From the NCBI RefSeq assembly GCF_029961765.1, contig NZ_CP124681.1:1798001-1862000 (forward strand): a DNA stretch of 64,000 nt. Direction: 5' to 3'. Shown piece by piece: positions 34,779-49,129 of the stretch. This DNA is from Nocardioides sp. QY071 (GTDB lineage: Bacteria; Actinomycetota; Actinomycetes; Propionibacteriales; Nocardioidaceae). Within the stretch, counting starts at the first letter, position 1, and the number at the start of each line of letters is the position of its first letter. Position numbers and translations under genes: made by a program. Under the pieces are notes generated by a model. The model did not search any database and had not been told where the DNA came from. It saw nothing but the letters and a program-made list of their open reading frames with translations.

Positions 34779-36106
34779 CTTGCGGTGAGCCGGGCGACCC
34801 CCGCCAGCGGGATCGGCAGCCAGGTGGGCCGGTTGCGCGCCTCGTAGGTGCACTCGTAGACCGCCTTGTCGACGACGTACGCCGTCAGCAGCGTCCGGGC
34901 GGCCGGCCACAGCGGCTGCCCGCCCAGGTAGGCGGCGAGGAACGCCTTGCGGTTGCGGCGAGCCCACTCGTCGGCCCGCACCCCGCGCTGGTGCAGCACG
35001 TCCGGATCCTCCTCGGGCATCGACTCGGCGACGGCGTGCGGCGCATAGTCGAAGGAGCGGAGCATGCCCGCGACGTCGCGCCACGGCGAGTCGGGGAGCA
35101 CCCGCTCGGCCAGCGGCTTGGCGGGCTCGCCCTCGAAGTCGACCAGCTTCCAGCCGAGTACGGTGCGCAGCGTCTGGCCGAGGTGGAGGTCGCCGTGCAC
35201 CCGCTGGACGGGTACGTCGCCGAGCCCGGCCACCGCCGCGAACACGGCTTGCGCGGACGCGGCGTACTCCTCCAGCTCCGGCACCACCTCGACGGCCGCC
35301 GTCAGCCGGTTGGCCATCGCGGTCGCCAGGTCGGCGCCGGCGACGGACGTCGTGGAGAACGACTCGGCCAGCTGGGCGTGCACCTCGGCGAGCGCGGTGC
35401 CGAGCCGGGCGGCCTCGCTGGCGAAGTCGCCACCGACCTCCTCGGCGTGCAGGTCGGCCTCGGCGAACAGGTCGCGCACACTGGCCAGCGCCAGGTCCCA
35501 GCCGTCGCTGGCGGTGCGCAGGAACTGCTGCAGCATCCCGAGCTGCAGGTCCTCGACCTCGATCCAGCCGTAGAGCTGCGCGACGTGGGGCGACCCGGCC
35601 TCGGTGAGCACCCGGTGCGTGGTGATGTCGGGGTTCTCGCCCGGCGTCACCTTGCGGAACATCTTGAGCACCGAGTCCTCGCCGAACAGCACCGACGAGT
35701 TCGACTGCTCGCCGCTGAACAGCGAGCCCGGCGCGTCCAGGTCGAGGTCGTGGCCGGGCAGCCGCACGAACCCCGGCCGCTCGCCGAAGGCCCGCAGCAG
35801 GTGGGCGGTCGCGGCGCGGTCGTGCAGGGCGTCGTACGCCGGCCGCCCGCTCCCGTCCTCCGCCGGCGGCCAGTGGCCGACCTTGGCGTGCTCGAGCCGG
35901 TCCTGCGGCTCGTCGTACAGCGCCAGGGGGACCTGGTAGAGCTCGCGCTCGGCGCCGTCGTACGTCACCTCGACGAGCAGCAGCACGACCTCAGGGTCGG
36001 TCCCGAGGCGCAGCAGCTCGCGGGTGCCGGTGACGGCGAACGCGCGTCCTTTCCCGCCGAACCAGCGGCTGTGCTCGAGGAACGGGGCGAGGAACGAAGC
36101 AGTCAC
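34775..36106 (-). CDS. pep2: Maltokinase
   Basis: The 443-residue kinase phosphorylates maltose to maltose-1-phosphate with ATP. It has the N-terminal cap ([15 protein letters not shown]), a [20 protein letters not shown] nucleotide-binding segment, catalytic [12 protein letters not shown] and metal-binding [15 protein letters not shown], all hallmarks of the Mak1/Pep2 family. GTG start overlaps the treS stop by 4 nt; in many actinobacteria the two are fused or form one complex. Separate chains here are of normal size. Confidence 0.94.
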   Translation of the reverse strand: MTASFLAPFLEHSRWFGGKGRAFAVTGTRELLRLGTDPEVVLLLVEVTYDGAERELYQVPLALYDEPQDRLEHAKVGHWPPAEDGSGRPAYDALHDRAATAHLLRAFGERPGFVRLPGHDLDLDAPGSLFSGEQSNSSVLFGEDSVLKMFRKVTPGENPDITTHRVLTEAGSPHVAQLYGWIEVEDLQLGMLQQFLRTASDGWDLALASVRDLFAEADLHAEEVGGDFASEAARLGTALAEVHAQLAESFSTTSVAGADLATAMANRLTAAVEVVPELEEYAASAQAVFAAVAGLGDVPVQRVHGDLHLGQTLRTVLGWKLVDFEGEPAKPLAERVLPDSPWRDVAGMLRSFDYAPHAVAESMPEEDPDVLHQRGVRADEWARRNRKAFLAAYLGGQPLWPAARTLLTAYVVDKAVYECTYEARNRPTWLPIPLAGVARLTAS

Positions 36107-37796
36107 AGCACCGGCCTCCCGGTCGTCTCCGGATCCGTCAACCGGAACCAGTAGAAGCCGTGCCCGCTCAGCGTCAGGAGATACGGGAGCTCACCGATCT
36201 TGGGGAACGGGACGCCGCCCAGCAGCTCCACCGGCACCCGGCCCTCGAACCGGCGCAGGTCGAGCTCGACCGGCTGCGGGAAGCGGGAGAGGTTGTTGAC
36301 GCACAGGATGACGTCGTCCGCGTCGTGCTCGCGGACGTAGGACAGCACGGTCGGGTTGGAGCCGCCGAGGTCGCTGAAGGTGCCGAGCCCGAAGGCGTCG
36401 TGCTGGCGGCGGATGTGGATCATCCGGCGGGTCCAGTGCAGCAGCGAGGAAGGGTTCTCCAGCTGCGCCTCGACGTTGACGCTTTGGTAGCCGTAGACCG
36501 GGTCCTGGATGGTCGGCAGGTGCAGCTTGCCGGGTGTCGCCGAGGAGAATCCGGCGTTGCGGTCGGGGGTCCACTGCATCGGCGTACGCACGCCGTCGCG
36601 GTCACCGAGCCAGATGTTGTCGCCCATCCCGATCTCGTCGCCGTAGTAGAGGACGGGGGAGCCGGGCAGCGAGAGCAGCAGCGCGGTGAACAGCTCGATC
36701 TGGTTGGTGTCGTTGTCGAGCAGCGGCGCGAGCCGGCGGCGGATGCCGATGTTGGCCTTCATGCGGGGGTCCTTGGCGTACTCGCCCCACATGTAGTCGC
36801 GGTCCTCGTCGGTGACCATCTCGAGGGTCAGCTCGTCGTGGTTGCGCAGGAAGATGCCCCACTGGCAGCCCGACGGGATGTCCGGCGTCTGCTCCATGAT
36901 CTCCGAGATCGGGAAGCGCGACTCGCGGCGCACGGCCATGAAGATGCGCGGCATCACCGGGAAGTGGAAGGCCATGTGGCACTCGTCGCCGCCGACCTCC
37001 GGGTCGCCGAAGTACTCCACGACGTCGGTCGGCCACTGGTTCGCCTCGCACAGCAGCACCCGGCCGGGGTAGTTGTCGTCGACGAAGCGACGCACCCGCT
37101 TGAGCATCTCGTGCGTCTCGGGGAGGTTCTCGCCGTTGGTGCCGGGCCGCTCGTAGAGGTAGGGCACCGCGTCGAGCCGGAACCCGTCGAGGCCCATGTC
37201 GAGCCAGAACGCCATCGCCTCCAGCATCGCCTCCTGCACCTTGGGGTTGTCGAAGTTCAGGTCGGGCTGGTGGTGGAAGAAGCGGTGCCAGTAGTACTGG
37301 CCGCGGGTCTGGTCCCAGGTCCAGTTCGACGGCTCGGTGTCGACGAAGATGATCCGCGCGTCCTGGTAGAGCTCGTCGGTGTCGGACCAGACGTAGAAGT
37401 CGCCGTACGGGCCGTCGGGGTCGCTGCGCGAGGCCTGGAACCACGGGTGCGCGTCGCTGGTGTGGTTCATGACGAAGTCGATGATCACCCGGATCCCGCG
37501 CTCATGGGCGGCGTCGAGGAAGGCGTGGAAGTCCTCGACGGTGCCGATCTCGGGCAGGATCCCGGTGTAGTCGGCGACGTCGTACCCGCCGTCGCGCAGC
37601 GGCGAGGTGAAGAACGGCGGCACCCACAAGCAGTCGACGCCCAGCCACTGCAGGTAGTCGAGCTTCTCGGTCAGGCCCTGGAAGTCACCGGTGCCGTCGG
37701 CATTGGAGTCGCGGAAGGAGCGGACCAGCACCTCGTAGAAGACCGCGGTGCGGAACCACTCCGGCTCCTCGTTCAGGACGATCGACTCGGCCGTGG

Positions 37797-37800
<4 letters not shown>
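36103..37800 (-). CDS. treS: Trehalose synthase (maltose alpha-D-glucosyltransferase)
   Basis: A 565-residue GH13 enzyme that interconverts trehalose and maltose. It starts [23 protein letters not shown]; conserved regions are [28 protein letters not shown] (nucleophile aspartate), LLCEANQWP (acid/base glutamate) and [12 protein letters not shown]. Reading continues further upstream in the same frame only because GlgE lies in another frame; the ATG at 37800 overlaps the glgE stop by 4 nt. Together with Pep2 it feeds maltose-1-phosphate to GlgE. Confidence 0.95.
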
Positions 37801-39815
<2,015 letters not shown>

Positions 39816-39821
39816 GACTCG

Positions 39822-39827
39822 AACCTA
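39822..39827 (-). promoter_or_regulatory. -10 box of a leaderless promoter for the glgE-treS-pep2 operon
   Basis: TAGGTT on the minus strand ends 6 nt before the glgE ATG. The 46-nt gap to moeA, whose stop is at 39862, leaves little room for a separate leader. Confidence 0.45.
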
Positions 39828-39861
39828 TCGAGTCACTGATGGGGTGCGTCCAGTCGTGTGG

Positions 39862-41103
39862 CTAGTCGGACGCCAGGTCCCAGACGTCCACCGGGTCGCC
39901 GGCCGCCAGGGGAGCGCCGTCGGCCGGGAGGTCGATGAGCGCGTCGGCGCCGGCGAACCAGCCGAGGAAGGCCGAGCCCGGGGGACCCCACGGCGCGACC
40001 GTCCCGGCGGTGCGGTCGAGGCGGGCGCGCCGCAGCTGGCGCTTGCCCCGCAGCGGCTGGAGGGGCTCGGTGAGCGTGGCGCGCACGACGGTGCGCTGCG
40101 GGCGGGGGTGCCCGAACGCCAGCCGCAGCGCGGGCCGCACGAAGACCTCCCACGAGGTCAGCGCGCTCACCGGGTTGCCGGGCAGGCAGATGATGGGCGT
40201 CTTCTGGTTCAGGAGGCCGGAGCCCTGCGGCATGCCGGGCTGCATCGCCACCTTCACGAACTCGACCCCGCGCGGTCCCAGCCCGTCCTTGACCACCTCG
40301 TAGGCCCCGGCGCTGACGCCGCCGCTGGTGATGACCAGGTCGACGTCGCCCGCCGCGAGCTCGCCGTCGAGCAGCGCCAGGAAGGTCGGTACGTCGTCCT
40401 CGACCCACAGCTTGCGCACCGCCACGCCGCCGGCCTCCTCGACCGCCGCCGCGAGCAGCGCCCCGTTGGCGTCGCGGATCTGGCCGGATCCGGGCGCGGG
40501 GTCCTCGGCCAGCTCGCTCCCGGTCGACACGACGATCACCCGCGGGCGCCGTCGTACGACGACCTCGCGGACCCCGAACGCGGCGAGGACGCCGAGCTGG
40601 GCCGGTCCCAGCGTGCAACCGGTCGACAGGACCTCGGCACCCTGCGCCACGTCGGACCCGGCGGTCCGGACGAAGCTGCCCACGTCGCGCGCCTCGCGGA
40701 TCTCGACCGTCTCGGTCCCGCCGTCGGTCACCTCCACCTCGACCACCGCGTCGGCACCCGCGGGCACGGCCGCGCCGGTCATGATCCGCCGCACCGTCCC
40801 CGGTGCCAGCTCACCCACCGGCGCCCCGGCCGGGATGTCCTCGCCGACGCTGAGGCGGACCGGCGTGTCGGGCGTCGCGCCCGCGACGTCGGCCGCGCGC
40901 ACGGCGTACCCGTCCATCCCGGAGTTGTCGAACGCCGGCAGCGGCTCCGGCGCGGTGACGCTCTCGCCCAGCACCCGACCGAGGGCCTGCTCGAGCGGGA
41001 CCGTCTCGGTCGGCCACGGCCGGTCCGGGCCGTGCCCCGCGGCGAGGAGGGCGGCGACGTGGCGCTGGTGCTCGGGGACCGGGCGGAGGGGTGCGGTAGT
41101 CAT
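39862..41103 (-). CDS. moeA: Molybdopterin molybdenumtransferase
   Basis: The 413-residue protein has the four-domain MoeA layout: PAFDNSGMDGYAVRAAD near the N-terminus, IMTGAAVPAGADAVVEVE, the MoCF_biosynth domain with STGSELAEDP, DANGALLAAAVEEAGG and TSGGVSAGAYEVVKDGLGP, PGNPVSALTSWEVFVRPAL and a C-terminal beta domain. It inserts molybdate into adenylated molybdopterin. It is not functionally tied to the glucan genes around it. TAGGCT (41111-41116, minus strand) lies 7 nt before the ATG, another leaderless promoter. Confidence 0.95.
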   Translation of the reverse strand: MTTAPLRPVPEHQRHVAALLAAGHGPDRPWPTETVPLEQALGRVLGESVTAPEPLPAFDNSGMDGYAVRAADVAGATPDTPVRLSVGEDIPAGAPVGELAPGTVRRIMTGAAVPAGADAVVEVEVTDGGTETVEIREARDVGSFVRTAGSDVAQGAEVLSTGCTLGPAQLGVLAAFGVREVVVRRRPRVIVVSTGSELAEDPAPGSGQIRDANGALLAAAVEEAGGVAVRKLWVEDDVPTFLALLDGELAAGDVDLVITSGGVSAGAYEVVKDGLGPRGVEFVKVAMQPGMPQGSGLLNQKTPIICLPGNPVSALTSWEVFVRPALRLAFGHPRPQRTVVRATLTEPLQPLRGKRQLRRARLDRTAGTVAPWGPPGSAFLGWFAGADALIDLPADGAPLAAGDPVDVWDLASD

Positions 41104-41150
41104 CGGCGCCAGCCTAGGCCGATCGCCTCGGGCGGCTCGGGTGGTCGCTG

Positions 41151-41213
41151 CGGTTCAACTACCGAATTCGTCACCGACGGCGGCGCCGAGCGACGAATTC
41201 GGTAGTTGAGCCG
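41151..41213. repeat. 22-bp inverted repeat in the moeA-glgP divergent gap
   Basis: Arm 41151-41172 (CGGTTCAACTACCGAATTCG plus TC) is complementary to 41192-41213 with one T/C difference; loop 19 nt. Unlike the other long hairpins it lies between divergent genes, 48 nt or more from either start, so it is not an obvious terminator. The rest of the 295-bp gap holds the two promoters and nothing I can name. Confidence 0.6.
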
Positions 41214-41362
41214 GAAACACCCGCCCCGTACTGGAGAAGTACGACGGGCGAGGCGGCCCCCATGACTCCACCCCGCCCGTCTGTACCACCACAACGGAGG
41301 TGGGCCCGCCCGCGTTACGCGGAACCCCGCGTCACATCTATCTCGCCCGACACCACCGCCTA

Positions 41363-41392
41363 TTGGATCGTTCAAGTCCGATTGGCTACCGT
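41363..41392 (+). promoter_or_regulatory. Promoter of glgP, leaderless
   Basis: TTGGAT (41363-41368) and TACCGT (41387-41392) are 18 bp apart, and the -10 ends 6 nt before the ATG at 41399, so transcription should start at or beside the start codon. Confidence 0.55.
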
Positions 41393-41398
41393 CGGTCC

Positions 41399-43984
41399 AT
41401 GCGTGCGATCCGGAGGTTCACGGTCCGCCCCGTCCTGCCCGACGCGCTCGCCTCGCTGGGCGAGCTCGCGGCCAACCTGCGCTGGTCCTGGCACCCGCCG
41501 ACCCAGGCGCTGTTCGAGGCCATCGACGACCGCCTCTGGCAGGAGTCGGGGCGCGACCCGCTGCGGATGCTGGGCGAGGTCAGCGCGGAGCGGTGGGCCG
41601 AGCTGGTGGCCGACGACGACTACGTACGACGGGTGGCCGAGACCCGGGCCGACCTGGCGTCGTACCTCACCGAGGACCGCTGGTACCAGCGCGCGCAGGC
41701 AGCCGACCCGGAGGCGACCTGGCCGAGCTCGATCGCCTACTTCTCCCCGGAGTACGGCATCACCGCCGTACTTCCGCAGTACTCCGGCGGCCTCGGCATC
41801 CTCGCGGGCGACCACCTCAAGGCCGCCAGCGACCTCGGCGTGCCGATCGTCGGCGTGGGGCTGCTCTACCGCCACGGCTACTTCAAGCAGGCGCTCTCGC
41901 GCGACGGATGGCAGCAGGAGAGCTACCCCGTCCTCGACCCCGACGAGCTGCCGCTCTCGCTGCTCCACGAGCCCGACGGCAGCCGTACGACGATCGCGAT
42001 CCGGATGCCCGACGGCCCGGACCTGCTCGCCCGGGTCTTCGTGGCGAGTGTGGGCCGGGTGCCGCTGCTGCTGCTCGACACCGACGTCGAGGAGAACCCG
42101 CAGGCCTACCGGCTCGTCACCGACCGGCTCTACGGCGGCAACACCGAGCACCGCCTGCGCCAGGAGCTGCTGCTCGGCGTCGGCGGCGTGCGGGCGCTGC
42201 GCGCCTACTCCCGGATCACCGGCGCCCCCGCGCCCGAGGTGTTCCACACCAACGAGGGGCACGCCGGATTCCTCGGCGTGGAGCGGATCCGCGAGCTCAC
42301 GGCCGACAGCGACCTCGACTTCGCCGCCGCGCTCGAGGCGGGCCGCGCCTCGACCGTCTTCACCACCCACACCCCGGTGCCGGCAGGCATCGACCGGTTC
42401 CCGCGCACGCTGGTCGAGCAGTACCTCGGCGAGCACGGCGCCACCCCCGGAGTCCCGGTCGACCAGGTGCTGGCGCTGGGTGCCGAGGACTACGACGGCG
42501 GCGACCCCGGCGTGTTCAACATGGCGGTGATGGGCTTCCGGCTCGCGCAGCGCGCCAACGGCGTCTCGCAGCTGCACGGCCACGTCAGCCGCGGCATGTT
42601 CAACGGCCTGTGGCCGGCGTTCGACGAGGCGGAGGTGCCGATCGCCTCGATCACCAACGGCGTGCACGCCCCGACCTGGGTCGCACCCGAGGTGGCCGCG
42701 CTCGCGGAGGCGCAGGGCGCCGACTACAACGGCGACGACGCCGCCGCGTTCTGGGCGGCCTTCGACAAGGTGCCCGGCACCGAGGTGTGGAGCACCAAGC
42801 GCGCGCTGCGCCAGCGGCTGGTCGACGACGCCCGCCGCCGGCTGCGCAAGTCGTGGGAGAAGCGCGGTGCCTCGCCGGCCGAGCTCGGCTGGATCGACGA
42901 CGCCCTCGACCCCGACGTGCTGACCATCGGCTTCGCACGCCGGGTGCCGTCGTACAAGCGACTGACCCTGATGCTGCGCGACCCCGCCCGCCTCAAGGCA
43001 CTGCTGCTCCACCCCGAGCGTCCGGTCCAGCTGGTCGTCGCCGGCAAGGCGCACCCCGCCGACGACGGCGGGAAGCGGCTGATCCAGGAGCTGGTGCGCT
43101 TCGCCGACACCGAGGACGTGCGCCACCGGATCGTGTTCCTGCCCAACTACGACATCGCCCTCGCCCAGCCGCTCTACCCGGGCTGCGACGTGTGGCTCAA
43201 CAACCCGCTGCGCCCCTACGAGGCCTGCGGTACGTCGGGCATGAAGGCCGCGCTCAACGGCGGCCTCAACCTGTCGATCCTCGACGGCTGGTGGGACGAG
43301 TGGTACGAGCCGGAGTTCGGCTGGCCGATCCCGTCCGCCGACGGGCTGGAGGACTACTCCGACCAGCGCGACGACCTGGAGGCCGCCGCCCTCTACGACC
43401 TCATCGAGAACGAGGTCGCACCCCGCTTCTACGACCACGACCACGAGGGCGTGCCTGCCGGCTGGATCGCGATGCTGCGCGCCACCTGGGCCAACCTCGG
43501 CCCCAAGGTGCTTGCCACCCGGATGGTCCGCGACTACGTCGAGAAGCTCTACGCACCTGCCGCCCACAACGCCCGCGCGCTCGCGGCCGTCGAGAACGGC
43601 GCCCGCGACCTGGCCGCCTGGAAGGCCCACGTCCGCGGTGCCTGGGGCGGCGTCCGGGTCGAGCACGTCGAGACCGAGGGCATCGGCGACGTCGCCGAGG
43701 TCGGCGCCGTCCTCCACGTCCGCTCCTACGTCGCGCTCGGCGAGCTCTCGCCGCAGGACGTCGAGGTGCAGCTGGTCCACGGCCGGGTCGACGCCGAGGA
43801 CGACATCGTCGCCGCGGCCGCCGTCCCGCTCACCCTGGTCGAGTCGGACGACGGCGGCCGCCACCGCTTCGACGGCGACGTCGAGCTCGGCCGGTCCGGT
43901 CCGTTCGGCTACACGGTCCGCGTGCTGCCGCGCAACCCGCTCCTGGTCGCACCGGCCGAGCTCGGGGTCGTGGCGCTGGCCTGA
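41399..43984 (+). CDS. glgP: Alpha-glucan (glycogen) phosphorylase
   Basis: An 861-residue GT35 phosphorylase of the actinobacterial/archaeal alpha-glucan type: an N-terminal DUF3417 region (FTVRPVLPDALASLGELAANLRWSW), SSIAYFSPEYGITAVLPQYSGGLGILAGDHLKAASD, and the PLP site EACGTSGMKAALNGGLNLSILDGWWDEW near residue 620. It removes glucose as glucose-1-phosphate from the non-reducing ends of the glucan. ATG 41399 is chosen over an upstream extension because the family begins MRAIRRFTV and a leaderless promoter fits. Divergent from moeA/glgE. Confidence 0.94.
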   Translation: MRAIRRFTVRPVLPDALASLGELAANLRWSWHPPTQALFEAIDDRLWQESGRDPLRMLGEVSAERWAELVADDDYVRRVAETRADLASYLTEDRWYQRAQAADPEATWPSSIAYFSPEYGITAVLPQYSGGLGILAGDHLKAASDLGVPIVGVGLLYRHGYFKQALSRDGWQQESYPVLDPDELPLSLLHEPDGSRTTIAIRMPDGPDLLARVFVASVGRVPLLLLDTDVEENPQAYRLVTDRLYGGNTEHRLRQELLLGVGGVRALRAYSRITGAPAPEVFHTNEGHAGFLGVERIRELTADSDLDFAAALEAGRASTVFTTHTPVPAGIDRFPRTLVEQYLGEHGATPGVPVDQVLALGAEDYDGGDPGVFNMAVMGFRLAQRANGVSQLHGHVSRGMFNGLWPAFDEAEVPIASITNGVHAPTWVAPEVAALAEAQGADYNGDDAAAFWAAFDKVPGTEVWSTKRALRQRLVDDARRRLRKSWEKRGASPAELGWIDDALDPDVLTIGFARRVPSYKRLTLMLRDPARLKALLLHPERPVQLVVAGKAHPADDGGKRLIQELVRFADTEDVRHRIVFLPNYDIALAQPLYPGCDVWLNNPLRPYEACGTSGMKAALNGGLNLSILDGWWDEWYEPEFGWPIPSADGLEDYSDQRDDLEAAALYDLIENEVAPRFYDHDHEGVPAGWIAMLRATWANLGPKVLATRMVRDYVEKLYAPAAHNARALAAVENGARDLAAWKAHVRGAWGGVRVEHVETEGIGDVAEVGAVLHVRSYVALGELSPQDVEVQLVHGRVDAEDDIVAAAAVPLTLVESDDGGRHRFDGDVELGRSGPFGYTVRVLPRNPLLVAPAELGVVALA

Positions 43985-43996
43985 CCCCGCGAGGCG

Positions 43997-45496
43997 TCAG
44001 CGCCCGGGCGGGCGCAGGTAGTCCGGGCGCCGGTCGAGGCCGGTGACGTGGGCGGGGCGCCCGTCCGCGGCGACCTCCTTCGCCGCGCGGTCGTCCGGGC
44101 CGAGCCCGGCCCACGCGAGGATCTGCGCCGTCGCCGCGAGCCGCTCCGCCTCGGGCAGCTGGGCGATCCGGGCGCCGTGGGTGCCACCCGCGACGACGTG
44201 CACCGAGCACTCCCGCTGGACCGCGCGCCGCCCGCACTCGAACGCCTCTGCGCCCCAAGGGTCGTTGCCGCCGTACACGTAGAGCATCTCGGTCGACCGG
44301 GTCCGCACCCAGCGGTCGATGTCGGCCATCGCCCGGCGGTCGAACGCGATCGGCTTGAGCTCCTCGGGCACGAAGTTCGCCCCGCCCCAGCCGCCCGGGT
44401 GCTGGAGGACGTCGGCCAGCGGCGCCTCGTAGGCCTCGTACCAGCCGAGCTGGTAGGCCGCCTGGTAGTAGTACGCGAGCGTCCCGAGCAGGCCCTGGTC
44501 GAGATAGCCGGTCAGCGGCACCACGCCCTGGGTCCAGGCCCAGACCTCCTCGTTGGTGGCCTCGGGACCGGGTACGTCGGCGCACGCGGACTGCGGGGAG
44601 TACTGCCAGAAGGTGAAGTACAGGTCGACGACCGCGGTCTCCATGCCGCGGTCGAGGCTGCCCAGCACCTCCCAGGTGTCACCGCTCGCCTCGGCGTCGG
44701 CCCGGGTGCGCTCGAGGAACCAGGCCCGGTCGGGCCCGAGGATCCGCCGCTGGACGGCGGTGAGGGCGGCCCGGCACTGCGGGTCGGTGCCGACGTTCGC
44801 CAGGAACTCGTTGTAGGCGTCGTGGTCGTTGTCGACGTCGTTCGGCGCGACGTACGGCACCGTCCCGTCGACGTCGTCGGGGAAGAAGCGGCGGTGGTAC
44901 GTCGCCGTCATGCCGCCCTTGGAGCCGCCGGTGGTGATCCAGCTCTCCCGGTAGATCCGCTGGAACGCGCGGATGATCCGGTGCTGGTCGGAGGCGGCCT
45001 GCCAGATCGTCAGCTGCCGTGGCCAGTCCGGGGAGTCGGGGATCGACGGCTCGAAGAAGCGGTACTCCATGCTCAGCTGGTTGCCGTCGACGATCTGCGT
45101 CGGCTCGCTGCGGCTGGGGTTCTGCGAGACGTTGTAGCCGCTGGTGTACATCACCATCGGACGGCTGGTGTCCTTGTGCAGCAGGGTCAGCCGCTGCTCG
45201 AACGTGCCGGCTTCCGGGTGGCGGTGGTCGACCGGCTGCCGGAAGGTGATCTTGAAGAACCGGTAGCCGGCCGGTGCGGCCGCCTCGGTGACCGAGGTGA
45301 CGCCGCGCAGGCTCCGGACCCGGTCGAGGATGTCGCCCTCGGTGTCCGGTGCGCGGCCCGCGACGGACAGTGCCGCCGCGGACGAGCCCGGTGAGGGCGG
45401 GGTGGACGTGGCCGGTACGACGCCGGCGGTGACGGTGAGCCCGATGGCGACCAGCGACGCCAGTGTGGCGCCGAGGACGGTCCTGGATCGAGGCAT
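43997..45496 (-). CDS. Secreted S37-type prolyl tripeptidyl aminopeptidase
   Basis: A 499-residue exported protein: signal peptide RTVLGATLASLVAIGLTVTAGVVPATS followed by an alpha/beta-hydrolase peptidase of family S37/S28. The nucleophile elbow is TTGGSKGGM (about residues 193-201, serine at GxSxG), the aspartate is likely in YVYGGNDPWGAEAF and the histidine in GGTHGARI. FRQPVDHRHPEAGTFEQRLTLLH is the family N-terminal block. It removes proline-containing peptides outside the cell. A GGGAGG ribosome site precedes the ATG. Convergent with glgP (12 nt between stops). Confidence 0.88.
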   Translation of the reverse strand: MPRSRTVLGATLASLVAIGLTVTAGVVPATSTPPSPGSSAAALSVAGRAPDTEGDILDRVRSLRGVTSVTEAAAPAGYRFFKITFRQPVDHRHPEAGTFEQRLTLLHKDTSRPMVMYTSGYNVSQNPSRSEPTQIVDGNQLSMEYRFFEPSIPDSPDWPRQLTIWQAASDQHRIIRAFQRIYRESWITTGGSKGGMTATYHRRFFPDDVDGTVPYVAPNDVDNDHDAYNEFLANVGTDPQCRAALTAVQRRILGPDRAWFLERTRADAEASGDTWEVLGSLDRGMETAVVDLYFTFWQYSPQSACADVPGPEATNEEVWAWTQGVVPLTGYLDQGLLGTLAYYYQAAYQLGWYEAYEAPLADVLQHPGGWGGANFVPEELKPIAFDRRAMADIDRWVRTRSTEMLYVYGGNDPWGAEAFECGRRAVQRECSVHVVAGGTHGARIAQLPEAERLAATAQILAWAGLGPDDRAAKEVAADGRPAHVTGLDRRPDYLRPPGR

Positions 45497-45559
45497 GGGT
45501 GACCTCCCGAGATAGGTGTGACGGTGACCACAACCTAGGCCATCGCGGCTCAGCCAGGC

Positions 45560-47656
<2,097 letters not shown>

Positions 47657-47784
47657 TGTGCCTGCGGCGCGCCGAGGTGCCGGGTTCAGGTGACCCGGCC
47701 GGTCCGGACGCGGCAGAATGCGGGGCGGGGACGGGGTCCCGACCCAAGAACGGGGCCCCGGTACGCCGTGACGAGAGGGAGCAG

Positions 47785-48570
47785 ATGACTGCGGAGTTCG
47801 TGCGCTTGGAGGTCGCCGACGGCGTCGGGACCATTCGGCTCGACCGGGCCAAGGCGATGAACGCGATCAGCATCCAGGTCCAGGACGAGCTGGCGCTCGC
47901 TGCCGCCGAGGCGACCGACCGCAGCGACGTCCGTGCGGTCGTCGTGTGGGGTGGCGAGAAGGTGTTCGCCGCCGGCAACGATGTCAAGGAGATGGCCGAC
48001 ATGTCCTACACGGACATGGTCGACCGCGTGCAGAGGCTGCAGGACGCCGTCAACGCGGTGGCCCGGATCCCCAAGCCGGTCGTGGCGGCCGTCAACGGCT
48101 ACGCCCTCGGCGGTGGCTGCGAGCTCGCGCTCGCCGCCGACGTGCGCTTCGCCGCGGAGAACGCGGTCCTCGGCCAGCCCGAGGTCCTGCTCGGCATCAT
48201 CCCGGGTGCCGGCGGCACCCAGCGGCTGCCCCGGCTGGTCGGGCCCAGCAAGGCCAAGGACCTGCTCTACACCGGGCGGTTCGTGAAGGCCGAGGAGGCG
48301 CTGGCGATCGGTCTGGTCGACCGTGTCGTCCCCGCTGCCGACGTGTACGCCGAGGCCGTGGCCTGGGCGTCGACGTTCGCCACCGCGGCGCCGTACGCGC
48401 TGCGGGCGATCAAGGAGAGCGTGGACCGCGGTCTCGAGGTCGACCTCGAGACCGGCCTGCAGGTCGAGCGGCACAGCTTCGCGGCGATCTTCGCCACCGA
48501 GGACAGCCGCACCGGCATGCGGTCCTTCATCGAGAACGGCCCGGGCAAGGCCACCTTCGAGGGGCGGTGA
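47785..48570 (+). CDS. Enoyl-CoA hydratase/isomerase
   Basis: A 261-residue crotonase: RLDRAKAMNAIS, GGEKVFAAGNDVKEMADM, NGYALGGGCELALAADVRFA (oxyanion hole) and GQPEVLLGIIPGAGGTQRLPRLVG, which carries the acid glutamate. It hydrates trans-2-enoyl-CoA in fatty-acid beta-oxidation; the hallmarks of a standard EchA8-like hydratase are all present. GAGAGGGAG precedes ATG 47785. It overlaps the next membrane-protein start by 4 nt. Confidence 0.92.
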   Translation: MTAEFVRLEVADGVGTIRLDRAKAMNAISIQVQDELALAAAEATDRSDVRAVVVWGGEKVFAAGNDVKEMADMSYTDMVDRVQRLQDAVNAVARIPKPVVAAVNGYALGGGCELALAADVRFAAENAVLGQPEVLLGIIPGAGGTQRLPRLVGPSKAKDLLYTGRFVKAEEALAIGLVDRVVPAADVYAEAVAWASTFATAAPYALRAIKESVDRGLEVDLETGLQVERHSFAAIFATEDSRTGMRSFIENGPGKATFEGR

Positions 48571-48965
48571 GCCCGGTGAGCAAGAGTGACGACAACAACA
48601 CGACGGCCGACGGCGCCACCGACCAGCACGGCCGGACGACGCCCGCGGCGACCCGCTCGCTGACCGCCGCCCGCGTCCGCGACAACATCGCCCGCGTCGT
48701 GTGGATGGTGTGCATGGCGCTCGCCCTGGTCCTGGCGATCGCGGCGTTCACCTATGCGCTCGAGGCCAACGACAAGAACAGCCTGGTCAAGGTGGTCCGC
48801 GACCTCGCCGACGTCTTCGACCTGGGCTTCTTCGACCTCGACAACCCGGTGAAGGCGTTCGCCGGCAAGAACGCCGTGGTCAAGACCGCGCTGTTCAACT
48901 ACGGCCTCGCCTCGGTCGTCTACCTCGTCGTCGGGCGCGTGCTCGAGCGGATCATCCGGCCCTGA
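48567..48965 (+). CDS. Two-helix membrane protein of unknown function
   Basis: A 132-residue protein with a charged/polar N-terminus (about 48 residues), a helix VVWMVCMALALVLAIAAFTYAL and a second helix ALFNYGLASVVYLVVGRVLERII. The region between holds DVFDLGFFDLDNPVKAF, possibly outside the membrane. It is not a family I can name. GTG 48567 overlaps the hydratase stop by 4 nt; GTG 48576 is the alternative. Confidence 0.75.
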   Translation: MSPVSKSDDNNTTADGATDQHGRTTPAATRSLTAARVRDNIARVVWMVCMALALVLAIAAFTYALEANDKNSLVKVVRDLADVFDLGFFDLDNPVKAFAGKNAVVKTALFNYGLASVVYLVVGRVLERIIRP

Positions 48966-49029
48966 CCCCGGCGGGTTCCCTGTGGCGGACGCCACGTGGA
49001 CGAGGTTCCCGTCGTTGGTGACCGGGCGG

Positions 49030-49035
49030 TAGCCT
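49030..49035 (+). promoter_or_regulatory. Candidate -10 for etfBA
   Basis: TAGCCT about 95 nt before the etfB start. A CCCTGCC/GGCAGGG stem (49069-49091) lies in the resulting leader. No convincing -35. Confidence 0.3.
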
Positions 49036-49129
49036 GCGAGACGCTGTCCTCAGCGGACCAGAGCTGTTCCCTGCCCGATCACGCGGCAGGGCTCACGTTG
49101 CACAGGAAGGGGCCGGTCCGGCCACAACC

